Positions 22,402 to 32,730 of a stretch of 64,000 nucleotides of DNA are shown here, in pieces. Each line of letters starts with the position of its first letter. Position 1 is the first letter of the stretch. A model generated the notes under the pieces. That model did not search any database. It was not told the DNA's origin and was given only the letters and a program-made list of their open reading frames with translations. Location: the NCBI GenBank assembly GCA_030998225.1, contig JAPYXD010000250.1:3162001-3226000 (forward strand), given 5' to 3'. The position numbers and the translations under genes were made by a program. The DNA comes from Diplolepis rosae. Lineage: Eukaryota; Arthropoda; Insecta; Hymenoptera; Diplolepididae.

Positions 22402-23290
22402 CTACTGGCCCCCATTGCTGGCGCGCTCTGCACGCCCATCGATCTCCCTCGTCTTCATCACCAGTGTGACGAATGACTCGATAAGTATCCATTTTTGTTC
22501 AGACTGGAGCATGAGAGAGACCATCGTGTCAGGGGTGAGTTGTGCGCCCACTTCCTGACCGACAGCCTCTATTGCCACGCCCCACACGGCACAGAAAAAG
22601 AGTGTGTGCTCTGCAATGTCCACAAGGGATCCGCAGTAGCTACATGACTCGTCGTCTCTTTTCTTGAAACGCTTCAGGTACGCATTAAAGCAGCCATGGC
22701 CTGAAAGCGCTTGAGCCAGGTAAAAGCCGACTTGACCGTGCTTTCTATCCAGCCAGGTGGTGAGCTCCGGGATTAGACGGTGTGTCCATTTCCCGGATTG
22801 GTCACCATGCCATCTCGTCTGCCATTTCTCGACGAGTCTGCGCCTTCCATCCCAGCGGATGGCCTCCTTCGCGCGAGCGATTTCCTACAGGTTGGTTAAG
22901 CAGGTGAGCTCCTTACGGAGCTGAAAGTTCTCTTTCCTTTCCTCCGTCAATAAGTCAATTGACGGTACGCTCGCCAGGACAAGCACAGCACTGGTCGACA
23001 CAGTTCGGTATGCTGAGACAATTCTCATCACCACACCTCTCAGTGCCGAGAACAGCTTCTTCAGGATAGCATGGTTTTTAAAAGCACTTGTCCAGATCGG
23101 AGCTGCATAAAGCAGCTTCGAATTTACCACGCTCGCCACCAGCCTTCTCTTAGCTTCCCTGGGTCCACCAATGTTGGGCATGAGCCGAGTCAAGGAGGTC
23201 CCACTTTGGATGGTTTTGGCAGTCGCGATCTGCAGGTGTTCGCCGAAGCTAAGCCTTCGATCCTACTGCACTCCCAGGTACTTGATGCTC
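22402..23290 (-). pseudogene. R1-like LINE RT C-terminus and zinc finger, copy 1
   Basis: After the fusion the sequence reads SIKYLGVQ, LTRLMPNIGGPREAKRRLVASVV, SKLLYAAPIW and IVSAYRTVSTSAVLVLA, the thumb/C-terminal region of R1-type RT. Further frames (22623-22402) give the C-terminal region with AEHTLFFCAVWGVA, part of the CCHC motif. The catalytic palm is missing. A stop follows SIKYLGVQ. Confidence 0.8.
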
Positions 23291-23844
23291 ATTTTCCACT
23301 CTATTTCATGCTCCCAGATGCGGCAGTTCACCCACCCCACCCTCAGCTTACCGAGCCCGAGCAAGCTTCGAGCGTCAGCCTCGGTTAAACGGACCACCGC
23401 AGCCTGTACACCGCCAGAGCGCTTATACAGCCTGCACTGGTCCCCGAGGTCTGGCTTGCCCAGCGCGATACAGAGCGCGGCCACAACCGCTTCCCTTGTG
23501 ACGGTCTCGTCGAGGTCCCCAACTCCAAGGGACCTCTTCGAGACCAAAGACTTAACGTTGGCTCTCTGCCCGACCGCCTGGTCGAGCGCCTTCTCGAAGG
23601 TCGAGACGTCACCCCCCTTTTACAGGACCAAGAGGATTTCCTCCTTCCTGGTTCTCCGGATGGAGAGAACCTCTGCTCCCGAATTCTGAGCGTTCACTCT
23701 AGCCTTCATTGCTTTCAGGATCTCAGCGTAGGACTCACTGTCCTTCGCCGACACCCTGAAAACGTCGCCCGACCTAGCGGCCGGAGAGCGCCGTGGCATC
23801 TTCCTCTTCTCCTTGGGTTCCTGCGCAGAGGGACGTAGTGTCAT
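23263..23844 (-). pseudogene. R1-like LINE ORF1 (gag-like), copy 1
   Basis: The first frame (23844-23620) contains SYAEILKAMKARVN and VLSIRRTRKEEILLVL. After a stop it continues as DVSTFEKALDQAVG, then as VSKRSLGVGDLDETVTREAVVAALC ... LGKLRVGWVNCRI (23547-23263). This is the gag-like ORF1 core of R1-clade LINEs. It ends where zinc knuckles should begin and is fused to RT sequence (EIEWKMSIKYLGVQ). Confidence 0.8.
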
Positions 23845-24149
23845 GTTGCTGTCTGTGTGCCCCCTCCTTCTTTCTCATCTGGGCTTGGGACCGGCAATGG
23901 CGGAGTTAGCAGTAACATATTATTAACTTATTGAACAGACCTCGTAATGTGTGGTCGATGTGGGTGGAATGCACATCGAACCTGTGTAGAATGTGTGATG
24001 CAGTTTCCGACTAAGAGACACCGCAACCCTCAGTAAGTTTTGAGTTTGGTTAACAGAGCTAGAGAGACGGGTAACTTAGTTACGACCAGAAGAGGTGATA
24101 GTAGAGGTGGTGGATAAACCAGTTGCAGGTGCATAAAGAGGAGGCTATC

Positions 24150-25110
24150 TCAGATAGTGCTTTTGCTAAACCAACGATCGGGATTCGGGGGCGTGCTGCA
24201 ATGCATAACAGAAGCTACACAACAGTACAGCAGGTATTAAAATGAAATGATCTTCATGTGTATCATTTCTTAAGAGTCCAAGAATTGCAACCAGAGGACT
24301 ATCCAAGGCATCTTGCTTTCTGCAACTGGTTGCTAGGACAAAATGCCAACGATCCGGAATTTGTGGACAGAGCTCTGTACATGGATAAATGTACATTTAC
24401 CATAGATAGCATTTTTATCTCAAAAAAACTTCCAACCAGAAATAGCCAAACGCAACTTATGGTGTGGCGTGGCAGGCGATTATGTCGTTATCTTTAATTT
24501 CATATCTCTTGAAGAAATTAAAGTGTGATTAACGGAGTCTCTAGTATAAGAATATTAATTAATCTCTTCAAACTGTGTTTTTTAAAAACGTTGATTTAAT
24601 CAAAATAAAATAAACTCTTCCAAGTCACCTCCTTCTACTCTAAAATTTTAAGCCGGAAATCAGTTTTAATAATCTCATTCTTACAGATTGGTCAGTTTGA
24701 GATTGAGGGATACCTGAATAGAGAAGCTTATGCTACCTCCTTACAAAACGAACTGCCCCAACTTCTTGAGAATCTACCTCATCATCTTAGACAAAGGATT
24801 TTTTTCAGTAAGACGAGGCACCCGCACATAATTTGTTTGCAAATTTATGGATTGGAATATATGGACCGCTCGCCCCATTTCCTACTAGATTCTCAGATCT
24901 AACAATCTTGGACTTTTCCCCATGGGGTTTTATTGAAAAAACGTGTACAAAACTCCACTTCATAGTAGACAAGAACTTCAGAACCGTCTAAAAGAAGCTT
25001 TTGTGCAAATTACTCTGGAAATGCTTAGAAAAATGAAAGCAAATGTTATTCGACGTACTGAACTTTACGTAAAGAACCAGGAACAACATTTTGAGCAGTA
25101 CCTCAAATAA
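24150..25110 (+). pseudogene. DDE transposase remnant (Tc-like)
   Basis: In shifting frames I read FLRVQELQPEDYPRHLAFCNWLL, FVDRALYMDKCTFTIDSIF, then after a gap EGYLNREAYATSLQNELPQLLENLPHHLRQRIFF, DRSPHFLLDS and LLKKRVQN. The order matches an insect Tc-like transposase family whose first Asp lies in a TDECTF motif (here MDKCTF). Frameshifts and stops show long decay. Confidence 0.7.
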
Positions 25111-25967
25111 ATCTACAGAAAAAGAGTTTAACATAGATATTCCGTTAATGCGACTGGGAAGTAGTACACTTACAATTTTAAGCGTTAAAATTGTTCAATT
25201 TTTCTAAAATCTGTCACGTCCCGTGACCGTCGCTATTTATTTATTCATAATATAAAAATATGTAAAATTAATAAAAGATTTTAACATAAAACATACATGA
25301 GCAATAGCTATTAAAAAGCATTGATTAGACGAAACTTTAATGTACGAAAATAAAATTGTAATAGAAAGAGAGATAGTAGTGAACTTATAAATAGAAAACA
25401 TCGTAAACTCTTAACTACCTGTTAACGAGGGAACCCCATCGGAATGTCCTAAGTACACACGAATATCGACAGGTGCAGCAAAGGATAGAAATTAAAAAAT
25501 GAATCATCTCAAGAAGAAGGAACGTCGGGGAAACTAGAATAAGAAAACGAAGTCTCCCCTTTTTTCTTCAGTACATAAAAAAAATGGCAACCCAAAGGAA
25601 AAGAGGCCAGCTCAGATACGTGCCAAGATCAGGGCAACATCAGAAGAATATTAGCAGGGCAAAATTAAACATAGTCAGTATCGACAAAAAATATAAAACC
25701 CATTAATCACCACCTAGAAGTTCCATGTCAGTATCGATCAAAAGGTAGCTAGTATCGACCGAAAATTAGCACATAAAAGTACCTGCGAATCTGCGAATCT
25801 TCAGTTGCCGCCGGGAAATCTTCAGAAACGGAACCCCTCTAAAAAATACAGAGTTGCCGCTGGTCTATCATCAACGCTGGAACTCTGCTCAGAAATTTAG
25901 TATCAGAGTTCTCCTCGACCATCTAAAAATTGAGAACTCTCGAAGTTACCCCGGTCAACTGTTACGT
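25111..25967. other. Non-coding; possible LTR-like start at 25214
   Basis: TGTCACGTCCCGTGA at 25214 equals the first 15 bases of the LTR at 40277, but the following sequence does not align by eye. The rest has short repeated phrases (GCCGCCGGGAAATCTTCAG, GTATCGA). No coding sequence is visible. Confidence 0.4.
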
Positions 25968-26242
25968 CCCGAGCAAAAGGCGAGGGTAGGTTGGATTTTT
26001 GGATGTAAGGGAGGAGGATAGCTGATTATATCAGGTTGGTAAGGCCTGATAATTTATTTTTGTTTGTGGGTACGTTGTCACTTGTCAGGTCTATGGGCCC
26101 TGAGTTGTTCACAATGATAATAAAACACTGAATTTACGAATATATAAGGTAATTTATTATAAATAAATATGTTGTTGCACAAGTTTTCATAAAATGATAC
26201 TTAGTTGGTAACTTATACTACTTCCCAAGATGAGAAGGCGAT

Positions 26243-26610
26243 GTTGTGAGTTTTATGCGGTTATGAGCCAAATATACAGGTTTTGAGATGCCTATATATG
26301 TAACTTCCGCAGTTGATTGTGGACGTTTTACGCTGATATACTAGGTTTTGAGATGCCTAGATATACAACTCACGCTCCACATAAATATAATAAGTTTTGA
26401 GATGCTTACTTATATTTATGTTATGAGTTTTATGTGGTTATGAGCCAAATATACAGGTTTTGAGATGCCTATATATGTAACTTCCGCAGTTGATTGTGGA
26501 CGTTTTACGCTAATATACTAGGTTTTGAGATGCCTAGGTATACAACTCACGATCCACATTCAGCGTTATAGTTAATATAATAAGTTTTGAGATGCTTATT
26601 TATACTTATA
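26243..26610 (+). repeat. Six-hairpin array with invariant loop TTTTGAGATG
   Basis: A unit of about 177 bp is repeated twice. Each unit has three hairpins whose loop is TTTTGAGATG: loops at 26281-26290, 26346-26355, 26395-26404, 26458-26467, 26523-26532 and 26585-26594. The flanking arms change together: ACAGG/CCTAT, CTAGG/CCTAG and TAAG/CTTA. The third hairpin has an arm of about 16 bp with one bulge (ACATAAATATAAtAAG). No protein is encoded. Confidence 0.85.
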
Positions 26611-27213
26611 TAACTTACTTGTCTACCTCTTAAATTAGAGGGCAAAAGAGAGAATTGTCGTTTATTACTCCTGTTATTGCAAGTCAACGCGCACAAATCC
26701 TTGCAGGATAGTTGAGTTTCGTTTGAGTCTCCGTGAGGTAGCAAAACAACGATAAATTTTGCAGGAGGTATGGTGTAAGGGATGCAAGTCCACCAGCAAC
26801 TGATGTGATCAATTATCCGCTTACGTATCTTGTTGAGTACACGAGAAATGAATCAAACATGCACCTGTTAACAAGATAGGTTAGTTCGTCCCGATTTCAG
26901 AATTAAATCACTATTAACCGACACGACTAAATACGACGATACATGTAATCCAAAGGAACTATCTAGCACTACGGTTTCCGGACTTGCACCACTTAAGGAC
27001 CAAGGATTTTATTTACCAAGTACCGAATGTTGAGTTGCTCATAGAAATCCAATGAGACTTACGTTTATCGAAGGGTCTGCTCACGACGTTGAATTACTGG
27101 TCCAGACCTAACAACCGTACAACTGTTCGAAACTTAATGACAAACCACCAGGGGTGAACCTGGGGTATATATACTATTGATCTTCCAATAGTGACTGCAG
27201 TGGGAGTAGACTC

Positions 27214-27296
27214 GCGCAAAAGTGATGGAAGTCACGTCCGTTGCAAAAGTGATGGAAGTCACGTTCGTTGCAAAAGTGATGGAAGTCACGTTCGAT
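27214..27296 (+). repeat. 27-bp tandem repeat, three copies
   Basis: Three near-identical units of GCAAAAGTGATGGAAGTCACGTTCGTT contain the small palindrome GTGATGGAAGTCAC. They lie just downstream of a TATA-like sequence, in the position of LTR promoter or leader elements. The units keep an open frame (KSDGSHVRC), which is probably incidental. Confidence 0.85.
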
Positions 27297-27486
27297 CAGA
27301 GATCTATGATCCTCTCCCACCACGGTCTATTACTATTGGTCGATGTTGGTCTGTAATTTGGATTTTTATATCCCCTCTATTCTCTCTCTTACCTATTCTT
27401 ATTTCTAATCAACAAGTAGAGCCAGGTATGACTAAAAATACCTGCATCTACTTAGTTGTAGCTTATATTTTATGTGTTACAGCCTA

Positions 27487-27530
27487 TAATTGATTGATTG
27501 ATTGATTTTCTATAATCAATCAATCAATCT
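27487..27530. repeat. TTGA/TCAA inverted microsatellite
   Basis: A (TTGA)n run at 27490-27506 is followed after nine bases by (ATCA)n, so the pair can form a hairpin. Confidence 0.7.
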
Positions 27531-28656
27531 TTATGATAACATGTTTTCTTATTTGTGGCTGGTTTATGATTAATTGATAAATTATTTTTATCAATATACG
27601 TAATAATTGTATGCTTAAATACTAACAGGGATGGTATATTAATTATTAATTAAAGTAGTCATTAGTCAATGTTAATGGTGCCACGCCAGTAACCCGTTAC
27701 CATCTCGTCAGGTCACTAACGCTGCATCACTACATTATCGACGCGTGGCATGATTCACTGACCAATTACCGCGCGGGTAATTACCATATGGACCGACCGA
27801 TGCTCTTCTTTATCACTTGTTACCAAGTGTCGAGCCGATTTATCGATGTGAGGTAGCGCATTAGTTTACCTCCGTAGAACAGTTACCCGGTCCAGGTAGT
27901 AATTACCATAAGACTAAATTTAAAGAGTATTTAGTACTTATTTACGCTTGCGTATTACGTATTGCTCATATGCAGGGGCAATAATTAAAATTATAAAAAT
28001 TTAATGTTACCGGGATGTAACACAACTCAGTCCATCTTTTGTCGGTTTCTTCCTCGTCAATTTAAAATAACATTAGAATTCAATTTAGTGGAACATTGTT
28101 CGTGAGTTAAAAGTGGAACCTGTGAACGGTTCATATATTAAGGTGTCTACGATTCGATTCCATCGAGGTCCCACATCGTATATATTGACAGGAGGATTCA
28201 CAACTCACTCTTTGGGATCGTCACTAGTCCAGCCCGAAATAGATTCGTGGATTTGGTGCCTACCTGTCACAGTTTCCCTATTTGGAGTTTGGTCTACCTG
28301 TTAGAATTTCAACGCATTGTTAAGTGAATTAGAAGGTGTGTACCCCTTCCGGATTATCAGTGGTTCCAGCCTGGATTCGAGTAAGTCCAATTTTAATATA
28401 TGACCCCAGGAGGAAATTTTAATAACTCTCTATCTCTCTCTCTCTCCATTTCTCTCTCAGTTTGTACCCATCAAAATAAAGGTTAATAATTGTAAATTCA
28501 GTAAGTTTCGAGTTTCATTTTAGTTAGCTACCCTCATCCCAGTTTCGGTTAAGAAATCCTCTGAATTTCTTTACCGATCTAAAACGAGGGAAAAATAAAA
28601 TATATTATTAAAGGAAGGTAAGTGTCAGGACGTCACATACCCCCTCAATAATTTTG

Positions 28657-28674
28657 GTGCATCGGCAGGGAAAT
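28657..28674 (+). promoter_or_regulatory. Putative primer binding site
   Basis: TTGGTGCATCGGCAGGGA follows the LTR end by about 15 bases and precedes the long gypsy leader. Insect LTR elements often have TGG-starting sites complementary to a tRNA 3' end. I cannot name the tRNA. Confidence 0.4.
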
Positions 28675-28689
28675 CTAAAAGCTAACTGA

Positions 28690-29742
28690 AAGATAAAAGT
28701 TAATAAATTTAGAAAAATTAATAAAGTAATGAAGTAATGAATTAATAAAGTAATTGATTAATTAATAAAAATAAATAATTAAATTTTGGGTACAAATTTT
28801 TTTTAAAACTATATATAAATATATTGTAGAAAGAGAGAGATTATATTTATATTTAGAAATTCCTTTTCTAATTGAATATAAATATTATATATATATAAGC
28901 ATACAAACTATGACTTGTAGTAGCAGTGAAAAAAAAGTGGTGTTTAGTGTTAAATAACAAAATTTAAATAAACGAATAAAATAATAATAATATAAATAGA
29001 AAGAAAATAAATGAAATTTCTTTTTTCATATTTTTGAATTAAAATTTGTTTCTGGAAATTATTAATAAAATTCTTCGGAAATAATTTTTCGCAAATATTA
29101 GATAAAAATTTTCTGGAAAATTTTCAGTAAATTTTTTCGCAAATTTTCAATAAATTTTTTTAAAATTTTATTTTATTATTTATATATTATATAAACTATT
29201 ATATATTATTATTTACTTTATTATATAATTGAAACTTCACAAATAGGATATTAAAACAAAAATTTATTTTTTATTGATTTTTTATTCCTGTGACTGAAAT
29301 TTGTTTTCGGATATATCTTTTCACCTTGTCAGAAGTTATATTAAACAGCGATCAGCGAATTGCGCGCTCAGCTATCCCCAAACTAGAGTTTCAGAAGCAG
29401 ATTAAAAATTAATTCAATAAATTTTGTATCCAGAGTTTCGATTACTGTAATCAAAAATTTGTTTAAGGATATAGCTTTTCACTTTCGTGGAAGGTTATAT
29501 TAAAAAGCGATCAGCGAATTGCGCGCTCAGCTATCCTTAAATTAGAGTTTTTGAATATCAGAATTGCAATTTTTCCTATAAAAGCTACACAAGTACACTA
29601 CACACCAAATTTATTCAATAAAATATTTTGTTTGTTTGTTTAGAAATCTAAATTAAACAAAACAAAAATTAAATGAAACAGCAACTAAAATAAATTTTAT
29701 AAATAAATAATAAAATACGTGTATCAGTAAATTTGTTTAAAG

Positions 29743-29789
<47 letters not shown>

Positions 29790-29852
29790 AATATATATAT
29801 ATACAAGTCAAAATATACATAAGTCATAGTTTGTACAATACTGTATTTTTAC
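28690..29852 (+). other. Gypsy leader, AT-rich, with a duplicated motif and (AT)n
   Basis: The leader has TAATAAAG-type repeats at 28695-28770 and an (AT)n tract at 29744-29786. It also has two copies, about 155 bp apart, of a conserved block at 29310-29396 and 29469-29552 sharing GCGATCAGCGAATTGCGCGC followed by TCAGCTATCC. No coding sequence is visible. Confidence 0.7.
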
Positions 29853-30323
29853 ATGTCTCCACCACCAATTAGATATACCCTTAAACGCTCCCGAGCAGGA
29901 AAACATATAGATGAGTTAAAACTACCAACTTGTGAAATAAGAGAAATAAAAAACGACGTAGAATTTTCCGATTTATTTGAAAAATTGTTAGAGAAAAGAA
30001 GCAAATATATAAAAAACAGACTTTCGTGTAATTTAGAAAAGGACAAAAATACAATCGAATCTGTACCAGAAAACTTTGAATCAAAAAATTCTGAATTTGA
30101 ATTAATATTAACTGAAAATAAAATTTCTAAATATCTACACCCAATCATCGAAACTTTAAATATTTTTTCTGACCCAGAACCTGAAGCAAGCTCGAGTAAT
30201 TTTGTTCCTAATAAAAATAAAATACCAAATATTGACGTTCTCAACATATCCTCAGATTCAGGATCTGAAACAGAAATTGAGGAACCCAGTTTTGCGCACA
30301 ATAAAAACTTTTTACCAAAATAA
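29853..30323 (+). CDS. Gypsy leader ORF, unknown
   Basis: This 156-codon frame begins after the (AT)n tract with a basic N-terminus (PPPIRYTLKRSRAGKH) and becomes acidic and Ser-rich (SDSGSETEIEE). It has no recognised domain. Its C-terminal coding segment is part of a direct repeat (see 30266-30690). It may be a decayed N-terminal extension of gag or a second copy of linker-like sequence. Confidence 0.45.
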   Translation: MSPPPIRYTLKRSRAGKHIDELKLPTCEIREIKNDVEFSDLFEKLLEKRSKYIKNRLSCNLEKDKNTIESVPENFESKNSEFELILTENKISKYLHPIIETLNIFSDPEPEASSSNFVPNKNKIPNIDVLNISSDSGSETEIEEPSFAHNKNFLPK

Positions 30324-30690
30324 CAAATATTTGCAGTTTAGAGAAAAATAAAGTTAAATTAATTAAAGATTTTTAAGAAAAAAATTATTCTATTTTTTTC
30401 AAAAAAGTGTAATATTAGTAACAAATAAGGTACAAAAGAAGCGTGGAAGGCCACGAAAGATTATTCAAGAAGTAAAATTACAGAAATCAATTAAAAAAAG
30501 AGGTAGACCCAGTAAAGTTATGAATAAATCATCGGAAACAGAAATTGAGGAACCCAGTTTTGCGCACAATAAAAACTTTTTACCCAAAATAACAAATATT
30601 TGCAGTTTAGGGAAAAATAAAGTTAAATTAATTAAAGATTTTTAAGAAAAAAATTATTCTATTTTTTTCAAAAAAGGGTAATATTAATAA
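30266..30690 (+). repeat. Direct repeat enclosing an AT-hook duplicate
   Basis: A segment of about 155 bp (from GAAACAGAAATTGAGGAACC to CAAAAAAGxGTAATATTA) occurs at 30266-30415 and 30535-30690, with only a few differences. Between them, 30417-30530 is an apparently identical copy of 34288-34401, the part of the linker frame coding for GRPRK and GRPSK AT-hooks. Confidence 0.85.
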
Positions 30691-30730
30691 TATCAAATAA
30701 ATTATTTTCGAAAAATATGAGAAATATCAA

Positions 30731-31538
30731 TGTCGGTTCCATCACGAGACAGCAGTAAAAAAGGCACTATAACTCGTAGTCAAGCAAAGAAAAACCCAAC
30801 TTTAGCAAAAGAAGTTGAAGAAATTCCCAATTACCACTTAAACCGAAACGAAAAAATCAAGAAAATACTGTAAAGGATTCACACCATTCAGAAACGTCAA
30901 GTATTTCAAATCAAGGTGATCTATTAGTTATCAGTGTTGGAAGCATTTCTGATCCCGAAATCAGTACGTCAAATAAAACAAAAAACCAAAACAGTCCACT
31001 TTTTAATAAATTGAAAACTTTTATCAGATCAAATAATAGCATTATTATTGCAGGAGATAAATATAACGATACACCACAAATTAACCAGTCATTTGACGAT
31101 ACCATAAGGGATATAACACTTAGAGAAGAATCGATATTTAAAATCGTTACAGCAAACTCTACCTTATACGATAGAACATTGTGTGCGCAGGAAAATTCTT
31201 GTGATATATCTCATTTTCAAGTTCCTGCCCTACCTCAAGAAGGATACGAATTCAGAGACCCATTTTCAACTAAATCACAACTAAATAGGACTCCGGAAAC
31301 TTTCAATCATACAGCAATATTTACCAATCCAAATTTAGAATTTGAACAACTTCAAGAAATTTTACCGAATAAACTCAATCAAATTACACCTGACGACCCT
31401 GCAAACAGTGAACAGGCTCTTGATTCACTAAAATCTTCACACCCGTTATCAACCTCTAGGAAATCTGATAACGAAATTTTAGCAAATAATTTACCAAATA
31501 AATTACCGAATATTTTACGAAATAATCTACCAATATAA
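30731..31538 (+). pseudogene. Gag N-terminal region, frameshifted
   Basis: The start region reads SVPSRDSSKKGTITRSQAKK, with an ITRSQ motif like those found in insect gypsy proteins, and is open only to about 30870. A second frame (31011-31538) reads as a hydrophilic Asn/Ser/Pro-rich protein with no known domain, ending nine bases before the gag start at 31548. A frameshift appears to separate the two. Confidence 0.5.
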
Positions 31539-31547
31539 TCCTTCGAA

Positions 31548-32687
31548 ATGACGAATTTACCTACAAATCAACAAGTATCTCTACGAGATGCGTTAGAGAT
31601 TGTCCCATACTTTGATGGTTCAAGTAAGGTACCATTGACAATTTTTATCGAAGCTTGCAAAGAAGAAAAAGAAATGGTCCCCAATGCAAAAGCTAATTTA
31701 GTAAAATTATTAAGAAGCAAACTTACAGGTGAAGCCAGAAGATGTATAATAGGAAATTATTATAATAATTTAGAAGATTTTATTTCAAAGCTAAAAACAA
31801 TTTTGTCACCATCGAAAACCGTATACCAATTACAAGGAGATTTAGGCAGGATATATATGTGGGAAAACGAAAGTGTTCTATCCTACGCAACACGCATACA
31901 AGAAATAGCAGCAGAAATCCTTGAATGTCATAAACAAAATAATAATGGTAAGGAAGCTGCTGAATTTGAAAGAAACTTGGAAAGAGACGTGATCGATTGT
32001 TTTCTCCGAGGTTTAAAGCCAGAATTGGAAATACGAATAGGAACAGCCAATAAATTTGACGAAATAGTAGAAAGAGCAATACGAGAAGAAAGAAATTTAA
32101 CAGCCAGAAACGAACTGCGAAGAGGAAATAGACAACATTCACTAGTCCAAGAAGTTGAGAAATCATCATATAATAACCACGAATTTGCAAAAACAAATAA
32201 AATAAACTTAGCACGAGAAGAACCAATAAAATGTCAAATCTGCCAAAGGATAGGTCACACAGCAGCAACCTGCTTTCAATATGTTCAACAATTAACAAAT
32301 AAAAACTCACAAGGTAATCAGTCAAGAAATAACTCAAATAGACAAAATAATCAATACGATAGAAATAGGCTAGGTCAGGGAACTCAATGGAGACCCTCAC
32401 AGAGATACCAGGTGCAAAGCCTAAACCAGCAAGGTAGTAGAAACAACTATAGAGATATAAATAGCTTCCCATCCCACCCTAATTTTTCCCAAGGAAACAG
32501 ATTTAATCGAAACCCAAACTTCAATCGAAATACCCAGAATATGTATCGCAATTTTAACCAAAATAATCAAGGTCGGAATTTTAATCAAAATCCAAATTTC
32601 AATAGAAATTCTAATCAAAATCCGAATTTTAATCAAGATCAAAATCAAGGTAGGAATTTCAATCAAAATAGATTACGATGTAATTGA
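31548..32687 (+). CDS. Gypsy gag with CCHC zinc knuckle
   Basis: This 379-codon frame has an alpha-helical capsid-like region (residues about 10-190, including VPYFDGSSKVPLTIFIEACKEE, LRSKLTGEARRCI and VIDCFLRGLKPELEIRIG). A nucleocapsid zinc knuckle follows, CQICQRIGHTAATC, with the spacing C-X2-C-X4-H-X4-C. The last 120 residues are an Asn/Gln/Arg/Phe-rich tail of repeated NxNxNFNQN units. Gag would form the particle and bind genomic RNA. The frame is intact. It is followed by linker sequence with no protease. Confidence 0.9.
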   Translation: MTNLPTNQQVSLRDALEIVPYFDGSSKVPLTIFIEACKEEKEMVPNAKANLVKLLRSKLTGEARRCIIGNYYNNLEDFISKLKTILSPSKTVYQLQGDLGRIYMWENESVLSYATRIQEIAAEILECHKQNNNGKEAAEFERNLERDVIDCFLRGLKPELEIRIGTANKFDEIVERAIREERNLTARNELRRGNRQHSLVQEVEKSSYNNHEFAKTNKINLAREEPIKCQICQRIGHTAATCFQYVQQLTNKNSQGNQSRNNSNRQNNQYDRNRLGQGTQWRPSQRYQVQSLNQQGSRNNYRDINSFPSHPNFSQGNRFNRNPNFNRNTQNMYRNFNQNNQGRNFNQNPNFNRNSNQNPNFNQDQNQGRNFNQNRLRCN

Positions 32688-32730
32688 AGGAAATATTGAA
32701 GAAAATAATTTTAAGGAATCTAAACAATTT

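Larger units (their letters stand above)
22038..23907 (-). mobile_element. R1-like LINE family L2, copy 1, internally deleted
   Basis: The element lies on the minus strand with its poly-A end at 22038-22050. It is bounded by 13-bp near-identical target duplications AGyAGTAACATAT at 22025-22037 and 23908-23920 inside the mariner. It keeps the 5' terminus (CTCCGCCATTGCCGGTCCC) shared with the copy at 52555-55679, an ORF1 piece, the C-terminal part of the RT and a CCHC-like tail. Endonuclease and most of RT are absent. Confidence 0.85.
21313..23944 (-). mobile_element. mariner foldback derivative split by a LINE
   Basis: The outer ends CGAGGGCTGTTCAATAAG (21313) and the reverse complement of CGAGGTCTGTTCAATAAG (ending 23944) are flanked by TA. 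Inside, 21369-21484 is an inverted copy of 21925-22040 (both include CAATGAAAAACTAAATTCAGC in one orientation), so the element has the same 5' region at both ends. An R1-like LINE is inserted near the right end. The transposase is only partial. Confidence 0.8.
25968..28650 (+). mobile_element. Long LTR (5' LTR candidate of gypsy copy 1)
   Basis: It begins TGTTACGTCCCGAGC and ends before GGACGTCACATACCCCCTC, just ahead of a primer-binding-site-like sequence at 28657. It holds the hairpin array (26243-26610), 27-bp tandem repeats, a TATA-like GGTATATATAC at 27163 and a CT-rich run at 28426-28460. A related fragment lies at 5849. At about 2.7 kb it is unusually long and does not match the LTR at 40277. 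Confidence 0.5.

Noticed and set aside
23071..23689. Plus-strand frames over 100 codons
   Set aside because: They are antisense to the R1-like LINE ORF1 and RT.
26270..26610. CRISPR-like array
   Set aside because: The conserved unit is a hairpin loop with changing arms inside two tandem copies. There are no unique spacers, and the host is a eukaryote.
27191..27493. Possible secreted repeat protein with three KSDGSHVRC units
   Set aside because: The units are 27-bp DNA repeats in an LTR. There is no signal peptide, and the frame is most likely incidental.
31780..32472. A 230-codon minus-strand hydrophobic frame
   Set aside because: It is the complement of the Asn/Gln/Arg-rich gag frame, which has a proper CCHC motif. 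The apparent membrane segments come from codon composition.
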